Shown here piece by piece: positions 1 through 5,997 of a stretch of DNA of 7,174 nucleotides (position 1 is its first letter; every line of letters starts with the position of its first letter). Origin of the DNA: Bacillota bacterium (GTDB lineage: Bacteria; Bacillota; Clostridia; Christensenellales; CAG-138); assembly GCA_023461495.1 (NCBI GenBank), contig JAEYLA010000169.1, positions 1 through 7,174 on the forward strand, read 5' to 3'. Below the pieces are notes generated by a model that ran no database searches, was not told the origin of the DNA, and saw nothing but the letters and a program-made list of their open reading frames with translations. A program made the position numbers and the translations under genes.

Positions 1-14
1 GCTTTGCCTTGCCC

Positions 15-644
15 CTATAGAACTTGGTTGAACCGGAGGTTCAAATACTCCCGAATCAGCGCAACGCACTTTTCCCGGCCCAATGCGTGGCTGTTGAGGC
101 ACAGGTCGTAATTGTACGCGTTGTTCCATTCCTGTCCGGTAAAATACCGGTAATAGGCGGCGCGGCGTTTGTCGGTGAGGTCCACAAGCTGCGCCGCTTC
201 CCGTTCTTCCATATCGTTGCGCTCCATGATGTTACGCACACGGACGCTGTGCGGGGCACAGATGTGCACGCGCACAGCGTTGTCAAAATCCCGCAGAATA
301 TAGTCCGCGCAACGCCCAATGATGACGCAGGACTGCTGCTTGGCAATTTCCCGTATCACCTTGGCCTGGTAGTTGAACAGGTTTTCGTTAGAGATAAAAT
401 CATCGCTGTCCGGCGGCAGCACTTTTTCGTTTTCCACGCGCTTTGCTGCGTGGATGAGCATCCGCAGGCTCGGCGTTTCATCCGCCTGGCCGAAGATGCG
501 CTCGTGGATGCCGCTGGCGTCGGAGGCGAGGCGCAGAAGCTTCCGGTCAAGATAATCTACATGCAACGCTGCCGCAAGCTCCCTGCCGATTGCGTTGCCG
601 CCGCTTCCATAGCCCCTGGCGATGGTGATAACAAAATGATCCAT
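15..644 (-). CDS. Cytidylate kinase-like family protein (Cytidylate_kin_2 type)
   Basis: A 209-residue soluble protein of the cytidylate-kinase-like P-loop family common in Clostridia. Seen: an N-terminal strand plus P-loop-like motif ARGYGSGGNAIGRELA (residues 9-24), the family motif IIGRCADYIL (108-117), and a basic/aromatic segment from D158 through RRAAYYRYF to W173 where nucleoside monophosphate kinases have their lid. True CMP kinases carry GSGKST; here the lysine position is Gly16, followed by Asn17. Lysine loss is usual in this family, so its substrate and even its kinase activity are uncertain. The ATG at 644 follows a GGAGGG Shine-Dalgarno (650-655). The gene starts 24 nt after livF stops, with no terminator between, so it is probably the last cotranscribed gene of the liv unit seen here. 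Family assignment is confident; a role linked to amino acid uptake is only inferred from position. It is too divergent from housekeeping cmk to be called that. Confidence 0.88.
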   Translation of the reverse strand: MDHFVITIARGYGSGGNAIGRELAAALHVDYLDRKLLRLASDASGIHERIFGQADETPSLRMLIHAAKRVENEKVLPPDSDDFISNENLFNYQAKVIREIAKQQSCVIIGRCADYILRDFDNAVRVHICAPHSVRVRNIMERNDMEEREAAQLVDLTDKRRAAYYRYFTGQEWNNAYNYDLCLNSHALGREKCVALIREYLNLRFNQVL

Positions 645-668
645 TGCTGCCCTCCTTCTTGCGTAGCG

Positions 669-1373
669 TTATGCGCCCAGGTACGCCCGGCGCACGCGGT
701 CGTCCTTCAACAGATCGCAGGCATTTCCTTCCATAGAAATCGCGCCGGTTTCGAGTACATAGGCCCGGTCCGCGATGGAGAGCGCCATGCGCGCATTCTG
801 CTCCACGAGAAGGATGGTGATGCCCGCTGCGTGCAGCGTTTCGATGATGGAGAAGATCTCCTTGACCAGGATGGGGGAAAGACCCATGCTTGGTTCATCC
901 ATCAAAAGAATCTTCGGGTCGGTCATCAGCGCCCGCCCGGTTGCAAGCATCTGCTGCTCGCCGCCCGAAAGGGTACCGGCAATCTGCCTGTAGCGTTCCT
1001 TCAGGCGCGGGAAGCGGGCGTAGACCTTTTCCCGGTTCTGTTCCACGCGCGCTTTGTCGTTCAGCGTGATGGCGCCCATATCCAGGTTTTCCGCCACCGT
1101 CATCTGCTGGAACACATGGCGGCCTTCGGGCACGTGCGACATGCCGAGCGTAATAATCCGGAAGGGCTCCACGGTCCTGAGGTTGTGTTCGTCATATTGG
1201 ATTTCGCCGGAGGTGGCGGCCTTTAATCCGGTAATGGTATGCAGTATGGTGGTTTTGCCCGCGCCGTTCGCGCCGATCAGGGAAACGACCTCGCCGTCGT
1301 TGACGGTAATGTTGATGCCCTTAATGGCGTGTATGGCGCCGTAATGCACATGCAGATCTTTGACGCTTAGCAT
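669..1373 (-). CDS. livF: Branched-chain amino acid ABC transporter ATP-binding protein LivF
   Basis: A 234-residue cytoplasmic ATPase, one of the two nucleotide-binding subunits that drive import through LivH/LivM. Seen: A-loop Tyr11, Walker A GANGAGKT (34-41), the LivF-type Q-loop region SHVPEGRHVF (79-88), ABC signature LSGGE (135-139), Walker B ILLMDEP (155-161, catalytic Glu160) and D-loop SMGLSP (162-167). The H-loop position reads VEQN with Gln192 instead of His, which is normal for LivF. Length matches the family. The ATG at 1373 lies inside the end of livG (7-nt overlap), and its Shine-Dalgarno AGGAGG (1381-1386) is encoded in livG's last codons, suggesting translational coupling. 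It likely pairs with LivG as a heterodimer (family knowledge). Related importers for urea or short amides use similar ATPases, so the exact substrate is not fixed by this subunit. Confidence 0.95.
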   Translation of the reverse strand: MLSVKDLHVHYGAIHAIKGINITVNDGEVVSLIGANGAGKTTILHTITGLKAATSGEIQYDEHNLRTVEPFRIITLGMSHVPEGRHVFQQMTVAENLDMGAITLNDKARVEQNREKVYARFPRLKERYRQIAGTLSGGEQQMLATGRALMTDPKILLMDEPSMGLSPILVKEIFSIIETLHAAGITILLVEQNARMALSIADRAYVLETGAISMEGNACDLLKDDRVRRAYLGA

Positions 1374-2173
1374 TCGACATCCTCCTGTTCGCCAAGATAG
1401 GCCGCAATCACGCGTTCATTTCTGGAAATTTCGGCAGGCAGGCCCTGTGCGATGGTTTCGCCGTAGTCGATGACGATGATACGTTCGCAAATCTTCATGA
1501 CGAGGCTCATGTCATGTTCAATAAGGAGGATGGCGATGTTGAATTTTTCCCGCACGATCCTGATGCACTCCAACAGTTCCGCCGTTTCCGTCGGGTTCAT
1601 GCCTGCCGCGGGTTCGTCGAGCAGCAGCACCTTCATATCCGTTGCAAGTGCGCGGGCGATCTCAAGCTTTCTCTGCTGGCCGTAAGGAAGGTTGGCGGCG
1701 ATGTAGTGCGCCTTATCCTCCATGCGGAACACGCGCAAAAGCTCCATCGCTTTTTCTTCAATGGCCTGTTCTTCGTCCCAGAAACCCTTGGAACGGAAGA
1801 TGCTGTGGAACATGCCGTATTTGAGATCCTTGGTGAAGGCGGTCAGCACGTTTTCCAATACCGTCATCTGCTTGAACAGGCGGATGTTTTGGAACGTGCG
1901 CGCAACGCCCGCGGCAACGATCTGGTGCGTCATTTTGCCGTTCATCTTCACGCCGTCGAGCCGAAAGGAGCCTTCCGTAGGCTGGTAGACGCCGGTCAGG
2001 AGGTTGAATACCGTGGTCTTACCCGCGCCGTTGGGGCCGATGAGGCCCACAAGCTCGCCCTTGTGCAATTCCAGATGAAATTCGCTTACGGCTTTCAGGC
2101 CGCCAAAGCTGATGCCGAGGTTTTTTGCTTCCAATACTGCGGGGATGTTTTTTTCCTCTACCGCCTGGCTCAT
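1367..2173 (-). CDS. livG: Branched-chain amino acid ABC transporter ATP-binding protein LivG
   Basis: A 268-residue cytoplasmic ATPase and partner of LivF. Seen: Walker A GPNGAGKT (46-53), Q-loop RTFQNIRLF (92-100, Gln95), a helical insertion around residues 114-150 typical of LivG, the LivG-type signature LPYGQQRKLEIARAL (162-176) in place of LSGGQ, Walker B VLLLDEP (182-188, Glu187), the AAGMNP stretch (189-194) and H-loop EHD (219-221, His220). All catalytic positions are present, so this is a competent ATPase. The ATG at 2173 overlaps the livM stop as ATGA, with a strong AGGAGGT (2183-2189) nine bases upstream. The N-terminus is about ten residues longer than the minimal family start (SQAVEEKNIPA before the first beta strand), but the ribosome binding site supports it. 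Confidence 0.95.
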   Translation of the reverse strand: MSQAVEEKNIPAVLEAKNLGISFGGLKAVSEFHLELHKGELVGLIGPNGAGKTTVFNLLTGVYQPTEGSFRLDGVKMNGKMTHQIVAAGVARTFQNIRLFKQMTVLENVLTAFTKDLKYGMFHSIFRSKGFWDEEQAIEEKAMELLRVFRMEDKAHYIAANLPYGQQRKLEIARALATDMKVLLLDEPAAGMNPTETAELLECIRIVREKFNIAILLIEHDMSLVMKICERIIVIDYGETIAQGLPAEISRNERVIAAYLGEQEDVEC

Positions 2174-3228
2174 GACTTCTGCACCTCCTTTTTGCTCCCG
2201 CCAAAGCGTTTTTTAAAGAATTCGGGGGCTTTTTTGAGCGCGCGCGTCAGCGAGAACTCATAGCCGCCCAAAAGGCCGATGGGACGGAAGATCATCACAA
2301 GCACGAGTACGACCGAGTACATCAGCATCCGGTATTCTGCAAACGCGCGTAGCGCTTCGGGCAGTACCGAAAGCACGATGGCGGCGATGACGGAGCCTGT
2401 GAGAGAACCCATGCCGCCGAGTACGACCATGATGACATACTCCGTGGACTTCAGGAAGGAGAAGTCGCTGTGCTGGAGTGTACCCAGGCCCCGGTGTGCA
2501 AAGATGGCGCCCGCAACACCCGCAAAGAGTGCGGAAATGGTGAAGGTGAGCACCTTAAAGAACGTGTTGTTGAGGCCCACGCAGCTTGAGGCAATGTCAT
2601 CCTCGCGGATGGCGATGATAGCACGGCCATACTTGCTGCGCACAAACGAGAACATGATGGCGACCGCAGCGGCCATGACCCAGAACAGCACGTAGATGTT
2701 GTTCATGCTGGGAATGCCGATGAGCGCCTGCCCGGCCTGCCCTTGCGCAAGCCCCTTGCCGCCCGCAAACTTGAGGTTCTGGATGATTACGCGGATGATC
2801 TCGCCAAAGCCCAGCGTAATGATTGCAAGATAGTCGCCTCTTAGACGCAGTGCCGGGATGCCGACGACAAGGCCGAAGAGTGCGGCGACAATACCGCCTG
2901 CGACCATGCACACTAAAAACTGAAGGATGGCGGGCGTACCCTGCCCCACGAACACATTGGCATTGGTAAGCGCTTTTGCCAAGAGGGCGCTTGTGTACGC
3001 GCCCACCGCCATGAACCCGGCGTGGCCTAACGCAATCTGCCCGAGGAAGCCGGTTGCAAGGTTCAAAGAGGTAACGAGTATGATCGCATAGAAACACTGC
3101 ACAATAATGCCGCGCACGTAGCTGTCGACAATTCCGGCTTCATTGATTGCAATCAGAGCAATAAAGAGTACAAGCAACCCCGCAAAATTAATGAGAGTGC
3201 CCTTGGCTTTTTCTTTCCTGTTCGTCAT
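2170..3228 (-). CDS. livM: Branched-chain amino acid ABC transporter permease LivM
   Basis: A 352-residue integral membrane permease, one half of the translocation path with LivH. Seen: a short basic cytoplasmic N-terminus (MTNRKEKAKG), a first membrane helix at about 12-28, a second around 40-58 running into the hallmark LivM motif GFLGQIALGHAGFMAVGAYTS (60-80), the later LRLRGDYLAIITLGFGEIIRV motif, a cytoplasmic coupling segment RAIIAIREDDIASSCVG, and GGMGSLTGSVIAA before the last helices. The charged C-terminal tail is rich in Lys/Arg. I chose ATG 3228 over GTG 3237 because AGGGTG (3235-3240) sits six bases before the ATG and would overlap the GTG. The stop overlaps the livG start. The family fit is very good; substrate cannot be read from the permease. 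Confidence 0.94.
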   Translation of the reverse strand: MTNRKEKAKGTLINFAGLLVLFIALIAINEAGIVDSYVRGIIVQCFYAIILVTSLNLATGFLGQIALGHAGFMAVGAYTSALLAKALTNANVFVGQGTPAILQFLVCMVAGGIVAALFGLVVGIPALRLRGDYLAIITLGFGEIIRVIIQNLKFAGGKGLAQGQAGQALIGIPSMNNIYVLFWVMAAAVAIMFSFVRSKYGRAIIAIREDDIASSCVGLNNTFFKVLTFTISALFAGVAGAIFAHRGLGTLQHSDFSFLKSTEYVIMVVLGGMGSLTGSVIAAIVLSVLPEALRAFAEYRMLMYSVVLVLVMIFRPIGLLGGYEFSLTRALKKAPEFFKKRFGGSKKEVQKS

Positions 3229-3234
3229 ACTCGG

Positions 3235-3240
3235 CACCCT
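3235..3240 (-). promoter_or_regulatory. Ribosome binding site of livM, overlapping the livH stop
   Basis: AGGGTG on the minus strand, six bases before ATG 3228; its first two bases are the last two of the livH TAG stop (3241-3239). This decides the livM start, because the GTG at 3237 lies inside it. Ribosomes terminating on livH sit directly on this site, suggesting coupled translation (inference). Confidence 0.6.
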
Positions 3241-4141
3241 ACACTTTCTCGCCGACGTTTTTGCCCAGGATGCCGGCGGGCTTTACGAGCAGCACGAGGA
3301 TGAGGATGATGAACACAATCGCATCGGAGAATGCCGAGGTGATAATGCCGCCTGTCAAGGCACCCATGTAGGCTTTTGCAAGGCTTTCCACCATGCCGAT
3401 GACAAGGCCGCCGATCATGGCGCCCGGGACGATGCCGATGCCGCCCAATACCGCCGCTACGAACGCCTTGAGGCCCAGCATGGAGCCCATGGTAGTCGTT
3501 ACCTGGCTGTACTGCGCCACATACATAAGTGCGGCGACAGCGGCAAGGCCCGAACCAATTGCAAATGTAATGGTAATGGTGCGGTTGACGTTGACGCCCA
3601 TGAGGATGGCCGCCTGTTTATCCTCCGATACCGCACGCATGGATTTGCCCATTTTGGTTTGTTTGACAAACACCTGTAGCGCAAACATGACCGCAAGGCC
3701 CAGCGCAATGGTCAACAGCGTGTTGCCGCTGATGTTGCCAAGGTTGGGCAGATTGAAGATTGTCTTTACCTGCTTTGGCGAAGCGCCAAACAGTGTTTGC
3801 GCGAGGTTTTCCAGGAATAGGCTCATTGCGATGGCTGTAATGAGCGTGGACATTTTTGTGCCCTTTTTGCGCACCGGACTGTAGGCGAGCTTTTCCACCA
3901 ATACGCCTACAATTGCGCACACCACGACCGCGATGAGCACGGCAAGCCACGGGGGCATGCCAAAAGAGACCATTACCGGTACGGTAAAAAACAGGGTATA
4001 CCCGCCAACCATGATAAAATCGCCGTGTGCGAAATTGATCAGGCGGATGATGCCATACACCATGGTATACCCGAGCGCAATGAGCGCGTACACGCTGCCA
4101 ACGCGCAGGCCATTGATCAGATGCTGGAAGAATACTTCCAT
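3239..4141 (-). CDS. livH: Branched-chain amino acid ABC transporter permease LivH
   Basis: A 300-residue integral membrane permease that forms the importer channel with LivM. Seen: the N-terminal helix VFFQHLINGLRVGSVYALIALG, then the hallmark GYTMVYGIIRLINFAHGDF (24-42), several further hydrophobic segments, the cytoplasmic coupling loop around MRAVSEDKQAAILMGVNVN, and the GGIGIVPGAMIGGLVIGMVES motif near the C-terminus; the last helix ends in LVKPAGILG. ATG 4141 is chosen because GAGGAG (4150-4155) precedes it and the protein then begins exactly like other LivH proteins. The frame is open upstream to a GTG at 4267, but that adds about 42 Arg-rich residues unlike any LivH N-terminus. livM follows after nine bases. 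Confidence in the family is very high; amino acid specificity is inferred from the complete operon. Confidence 0.95.
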   Translation of the reverse strand: MEVFFQHLINGLRVGSVYALIALGYTMVYGIIRLINFAHGDFIMVGGYTLFFTVPVMVSFGMPPWLAVLIAVVVCAIVGVLVEKLAYSPVRKKGTKMSTLITAIAMSLFLENLAQTLFGASPKQVKTIFNLPNLGNISGNTLLTIALGLAVMFALQVFVKQTKMGKSMRAVSEDKQAAILMGVNVNRTITITFAIGSGLAAVAALMYVAQYSQVTTTMGSMLGLKAFVAAVLGGIGIVPGAMIGGLVIGMVESLAKAYMGALTGGIITSAFSDAIVFIILILVLLVKPAGILGKNVGEKV

Positions 4142-4149
4142 ACGCACAA

Positions 4150-4155
4150 CTCCTC
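4150..4155 (-). promoter_or_regulatory. Ribosome binding site deciding the livH start
   Basis: GAGGAG on the minus strand, eight bases before ATG 4141. It argues against the longer in-frame start at 4267. Confidence 0.75.
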
Positions 4156-4313
4156 TCCAACGTTCTCTCCTGTTTATGGGGAAAAAGGTGTCTCGATATC
4201 CGGGGCAGGAAGGACCGCGCCGCAATAACGTCCGCCGCCCGGCGTCGCGCCCTCCGTTTGCAGCCACCAGCCGCAGCGGGTGAAATCAGGGAAATATGCC
4301 AATACATTTAGCA

Positions 4314-4342
4314 CGGCCGGAAAGGGAGTGCCTTTCCGGCCG
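4314..4342 (-). promoter_or_regulatory. Strong intercistronic hairpin between livJ and livH
   Basis: A perfect 12-bp inverted repeat (arm CGGCCGGAAAGG) with a 5-nt loop. On the minus-strand transcript no T-run follows, so it is not a standard intrinsic terminator. Its place just after the binding-protein gene suggests a 3' mRNA stabiliser or partial attenuator that keeps livJ expressed above livHMGF, as known for other binding-protein operons (inference). Confidence 0.75.
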
Positions 4343-4348
4343 GCTGTT

Positions 4349-4366
4349 ACAGGCAGAGCCGCCTGT
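4349..4366 (-). promoter_or_regulatory. Second, smaller hairpin just downstream of livJ
   Basis: Inverted repeat ACAGGC / GCCTGT with a 6-nt loop, 17 bases past the livJ stop and directly ahead of the larger hairpin on the minus-strand transcript. The two together form a structured block after livJ. No T-tract follows. Confidence 0.55.
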
Positions 4367-4383
4367 GATCCGTGAATTGAAGA

Positions 4384-5598
4384 CTAGCCGATGTATTTAT
4401 AGAAGGTGGGGGTGCCGTCTTTGAACTCAATAACAGCGCACTTCTTGGCCGGGGTGTTGGTGTCATCCAGCGTAAAGGAACCGGTGACGCCTTCAAAGCT
4501 CATGCCGGTCATCGCTGCAATGATGGCCGCGGTATCATCGGAACCCGCACGGTCGATGGAATCGGCCAGCATGTACACTGCGTCATACGCAAGGGCGGCG
4601 AGGGCGTTGAGGCTCTCCGCACCGAACTTGTCAGAATAACCCTTTACGAAGTTCTGCACGAGATCGGACGGATCGTCGGGTGCGTAGTGGTTGGTGAAGA
4701 AGCACTTGTTGTAGAGGGTCTTGTCTTCTACCATGGTGCCGTTGGTGCCATCCCAGCCGTCAGCGCCAACAAAGTAGCCCTGGTAGCCAAGCTGACGTGC
4801 CTGCGGTACGATGTAGGGCCCGATAGAACTGTAGTAGTAAGGGGCAAAGACCAGCTCTGCGCCGGAAGCGGCAATGTTGGTCAGCTGCGCGGTGTAGTCG
4901 GTATCGTCAACACCGGAGGAGCTTTCGGTTGCCACAATTTCAAGGCCCTGAGCGGGAGCGGCTGCTTTGAAAGCTTCATAAAGGCCCGCGGAGTAGGTAT
5001 CGCCGGCAGCATAGAGCACGGCTACCTTGGTTACGCCGAGGTCTTTTGCAACTTTGGCTGCAACTTCGCCCTGGTAGGAATCGCGGAAGCAGGCGCGGAA
5101 CACGGTGGGGAGACCTTCGGTGACGGTGTCGGCCGTTGCGGTCGGCGTCAAGAGCAGCATGCCTTCCTGATTGGCAAGGGTGCCAAGGCCAGCGGTAACG
5201 CCGGAGGTAACAGAGCCGAGGATGGCAGAAACGCCGTCGGATACGAGCTTGTTGAACGCGTTTGCGCCTTCGGTAGAGTCGCCCTTATCGTCCATGTAAG
5301 CAACGACTTCGAGGGGACGGCCGCCAAGCACGCCGCCCTTGGCGTTGATCTCTTCCACGGCCATCTTAATGCCGTTGGTGACCGCTTCGCCATATGCTGC
5401 GAGGTTGCCGGTGTTGGGCGAGATTGCGCCGATCTTTACCGGCTCGCTCGAAGCGGGGGCATCGGGCGCATCGGTTGCCGCCGGGGCTTCCGTTGCTGAG
5501 GGGGCTACCGTTGCCGCCGGGGTCTCGGCGGGAGCCGCGCAAGCGAACGCGGACACCGCCATCAGGGCTACGAGCAGCATTGCAAGCAATTTCTTCAT
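4384..5598 (-). CDS. livJ: Branched-chain amino acid ABC transporter substrate-binding lipoprotein LivJ
   Basis: A 404-residue extracellular binding protein that captures the substrate and delivers it to LivH/LivM. Seen: a signal peptide with KK at 2-3, a hydrophobic core to about residue 17 and a lipobox-like AFAC with Cys20 as the lipidation site (the -3 residue is Ala, not the usual Leu). A low-complexity Ala/Pro/Thr/Glu linker follows to about 52. The Peripla_BP_6 domain begins at VKIGAISPNTGNLAAYG (54-70) and includes NGIKMAVEEINAKGGVLGGRPLE, the ligand-loop sites GSVTSG (128-133) and TPTATAD (151-157), and FRACFRDSYQG. The ATG at 5598 has AGGAGGG (5607-5613) eight bases upstream. It is first in the operon. 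Members of this family also bind other amino acids, amides or urea, so leucine/isoleucine/valine is the default rather than proven. Confidence 0.94.
   Translation of the reverse strand: MKKLLAMLLVALMAVSAFACAAPAETPAATVAPSATEAPAATDAPDAPASSEPVKIGAISPNTGNLAAYGEAVTNGIKMAVEEINAKGGVLGGRPLEVVAYMDDKGDSTEGANAFNKLVSDGVSAILGSVTSGVTAGLGTLANQEGMLLLTPTATADTVTEGLPTVFRACFRDSYQGEVAAKVAKDLGVTKVAVLYAAGDTYSAGLYEAFKAAAPAQGLEIVATESSSGVDDTDYTAQLTNIAASGAELVFAPYYYSSIGPYIVPQARQLGYQGYFVGADGWDGTNGTMVEDKTLYNKCFFTNHYAPDDPSDLVQNFVKGYSDKFGAESLNALAALAYDAVYMLADSIDRAGSDDTAAIIAAMTGMSFEGVTGSFTLDDTNTPAKKCAVIEFKDGTPTFYKYIG
5473..5526 (-). repeat. Three 18-bp tandem repeats coding the LivJ linker
   Basis: Three imperfect copies of an 18-bp unit encode the six-residue repeats ETPAAT, VAPSAT and EAPAAT (residues 25-42), followed by a partial fourth, DAPDAP. 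They make a flexible spacer between the lipid anchor and the binding domain. The copy number is likely to vary between strains. Confidence 0.75.
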
Positions 5599-5629
5599 GT
5601 GATTGTCCCTCCTAATAAATTCTATATCT

Positions 5630-5659
5630 CCAAACGGCGCAAGCGTTCGCGGCCGGTGG
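5630..5659 (-). promoter_or_regulatory. Hairpin in the liv leader RNA
   Basis: On the minus-strand transcript CCA-CGG-CGC pairs with GCG-CCG-TGG around an 8-nt loop, with small bulges (about nine pairs). It lies between the predicted transcription start and the livJ ribosome binding site. I recognise no known riboswitch or T-box in the leader; the role is unknown. Confidence 0.4.
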
Positions 5660-5727
5660 AACCTGAGAGGAAGGGGAGCTCCAGAAAGGGATGCTTTGAA
5701 ATCTATTCAAAAGAAAAACATGTTGGA

Positions 5728-5757
5728 ATTATACTCCCACTGGCAGAGATTCGTCAA
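5728..5757 (-). promoter_or_regulatory. Sigma70-type promoter of the liv operon
   Basis: On the minus strand: -35 TTGACG (5752-5757), an 18-bp spacer and a perfect -10 TATAAT (5728-5733). DNA upstream of the -35 is A/T-rich, as in UP elements. Transcription would start near 5721, giving a leader of about 120 nt before livJ. A palindrome AACATGTT (5717-5724) overlaps the predicted start and could be an operator. Confidence 0.75.
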
Positions 5758-5812
5758 TAGAAAATGAAGGATATATAACTCAAAAATGCAACATTAGATA
5801 TAATATATTTTT

Positions 5813-5855
5813 ATATGCACAGTATTTGTTAGGGATATGGGGAATCTGTGCATAT
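5813..5855. repeat. Perfect 10-bp inverted repeat with 23-nt spacer
   Basis: ATATGCACAG (5813-5822) and its exact complement CTGTGCATAT (5846-5855). Three more pairs (ATT/AAT) can form after a one-base bulge. Arm centres are 33 bp apart, about three helical turns, which fits two half-sites on one DNA face or an RNA stem. No T-run follows closely on either strand, so a terminator is unlikely. It sits between the liv promoter and the plus-strand gene. Confidence 0.65.
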
Positions 5856-5983
5856 TATTTCAAAACGCTTCTTTTTTTGTGCCATTTTTCGTGACAGAAC
5901 ATGAAGCAAAGTGTTAAAAAAATTGCAATTTAAGATGCAAAAATATGCCCATACTATACATAGCTATTGAAAAAATGTTGAGC

Positions 5984-5990
5984 GGAGGTG
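5984..5990 (+). promoter_or_regulatory. Ribosome binding site pointing to an ATT start
   Basis: GGAGGTG lies seven bases before ATT 5998. No ATG, GTG or TTG occurs in frame between the stop at 5968 and the TTG at 6049, so this strong site has no standard start to serve. It supports AUU initiation at 5998 (or 6001). Confidence 0.65.
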
Positions 5991-5997
5991 GAAAAAT

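Larger units (their letters stand above)
5758..5997. other. AT-rich divergent intergenic region
   Basis: About 240 bp without a credible gene, 28% GC over 5761-5940 by hand count, against GC-rich coding DNA on both sides. It holds the inverted repeat at 5813-5855, a perfect palindrome AATTGCAATT (5921-5930) and the plus-strand ribosome binding site at 5984. I see no clear plus-strand promoter. The best weak candidate is GTGACA (5891-5896), 18 bp, then TAAAAA preceded by TGT (5915-5920). A TATAAT at 5799-5804 lacks a matching -35. Confidence 0.6.

Noticed and set aside
24..1226. 400-codon open frame on the plus strand across the kinase-like gene and livF
   Set aside because: It is antisense to two well-recognised genes, has no family features, and long open antisense frames are expected from their GC-rich codon use.
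1514..2263. Plus-strand open frame antisense to livG and the end of livM
   Set aside because: Shadow of conserved genes; the protein is His/Phe-rich with no recognisable domain.
4142..4267. N-terminal extension of livH from GTG 4267
   Set aside because: Arg-rich, unlike LivH N-termini, and the ribosome binding site at 4150-4155 places the start at 4141.
4687..5499. 270-codon plus-strand open frame inside livJ
   Set aside because: Antisense to the conserved binding-protein domain; Gly/Val-rich translation with no motif.
5661..5668. CTCTCAGG on the minus strand, resembling the 3' end of a glycine riboswitch
   Set aside because: The other conserved aptamer segments (GGAGAG and the GCGCCGAAGG core) are absent upstream, and the predicted transcript has only about 55 nt before it.
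5651..5670. T-box-like GGTGGAACC on the plus strand
   Set aside because: It lies on the strand opposite to liv, over 300 bp from the plus-strand gene, with no specifier stem or terminator around it.
5799..5804. TATAAT as a plus-strand promoter
   Set aside because: No -35 match at 16-18 bp and no TG extension; expected by chance in DNA this AT-rich.
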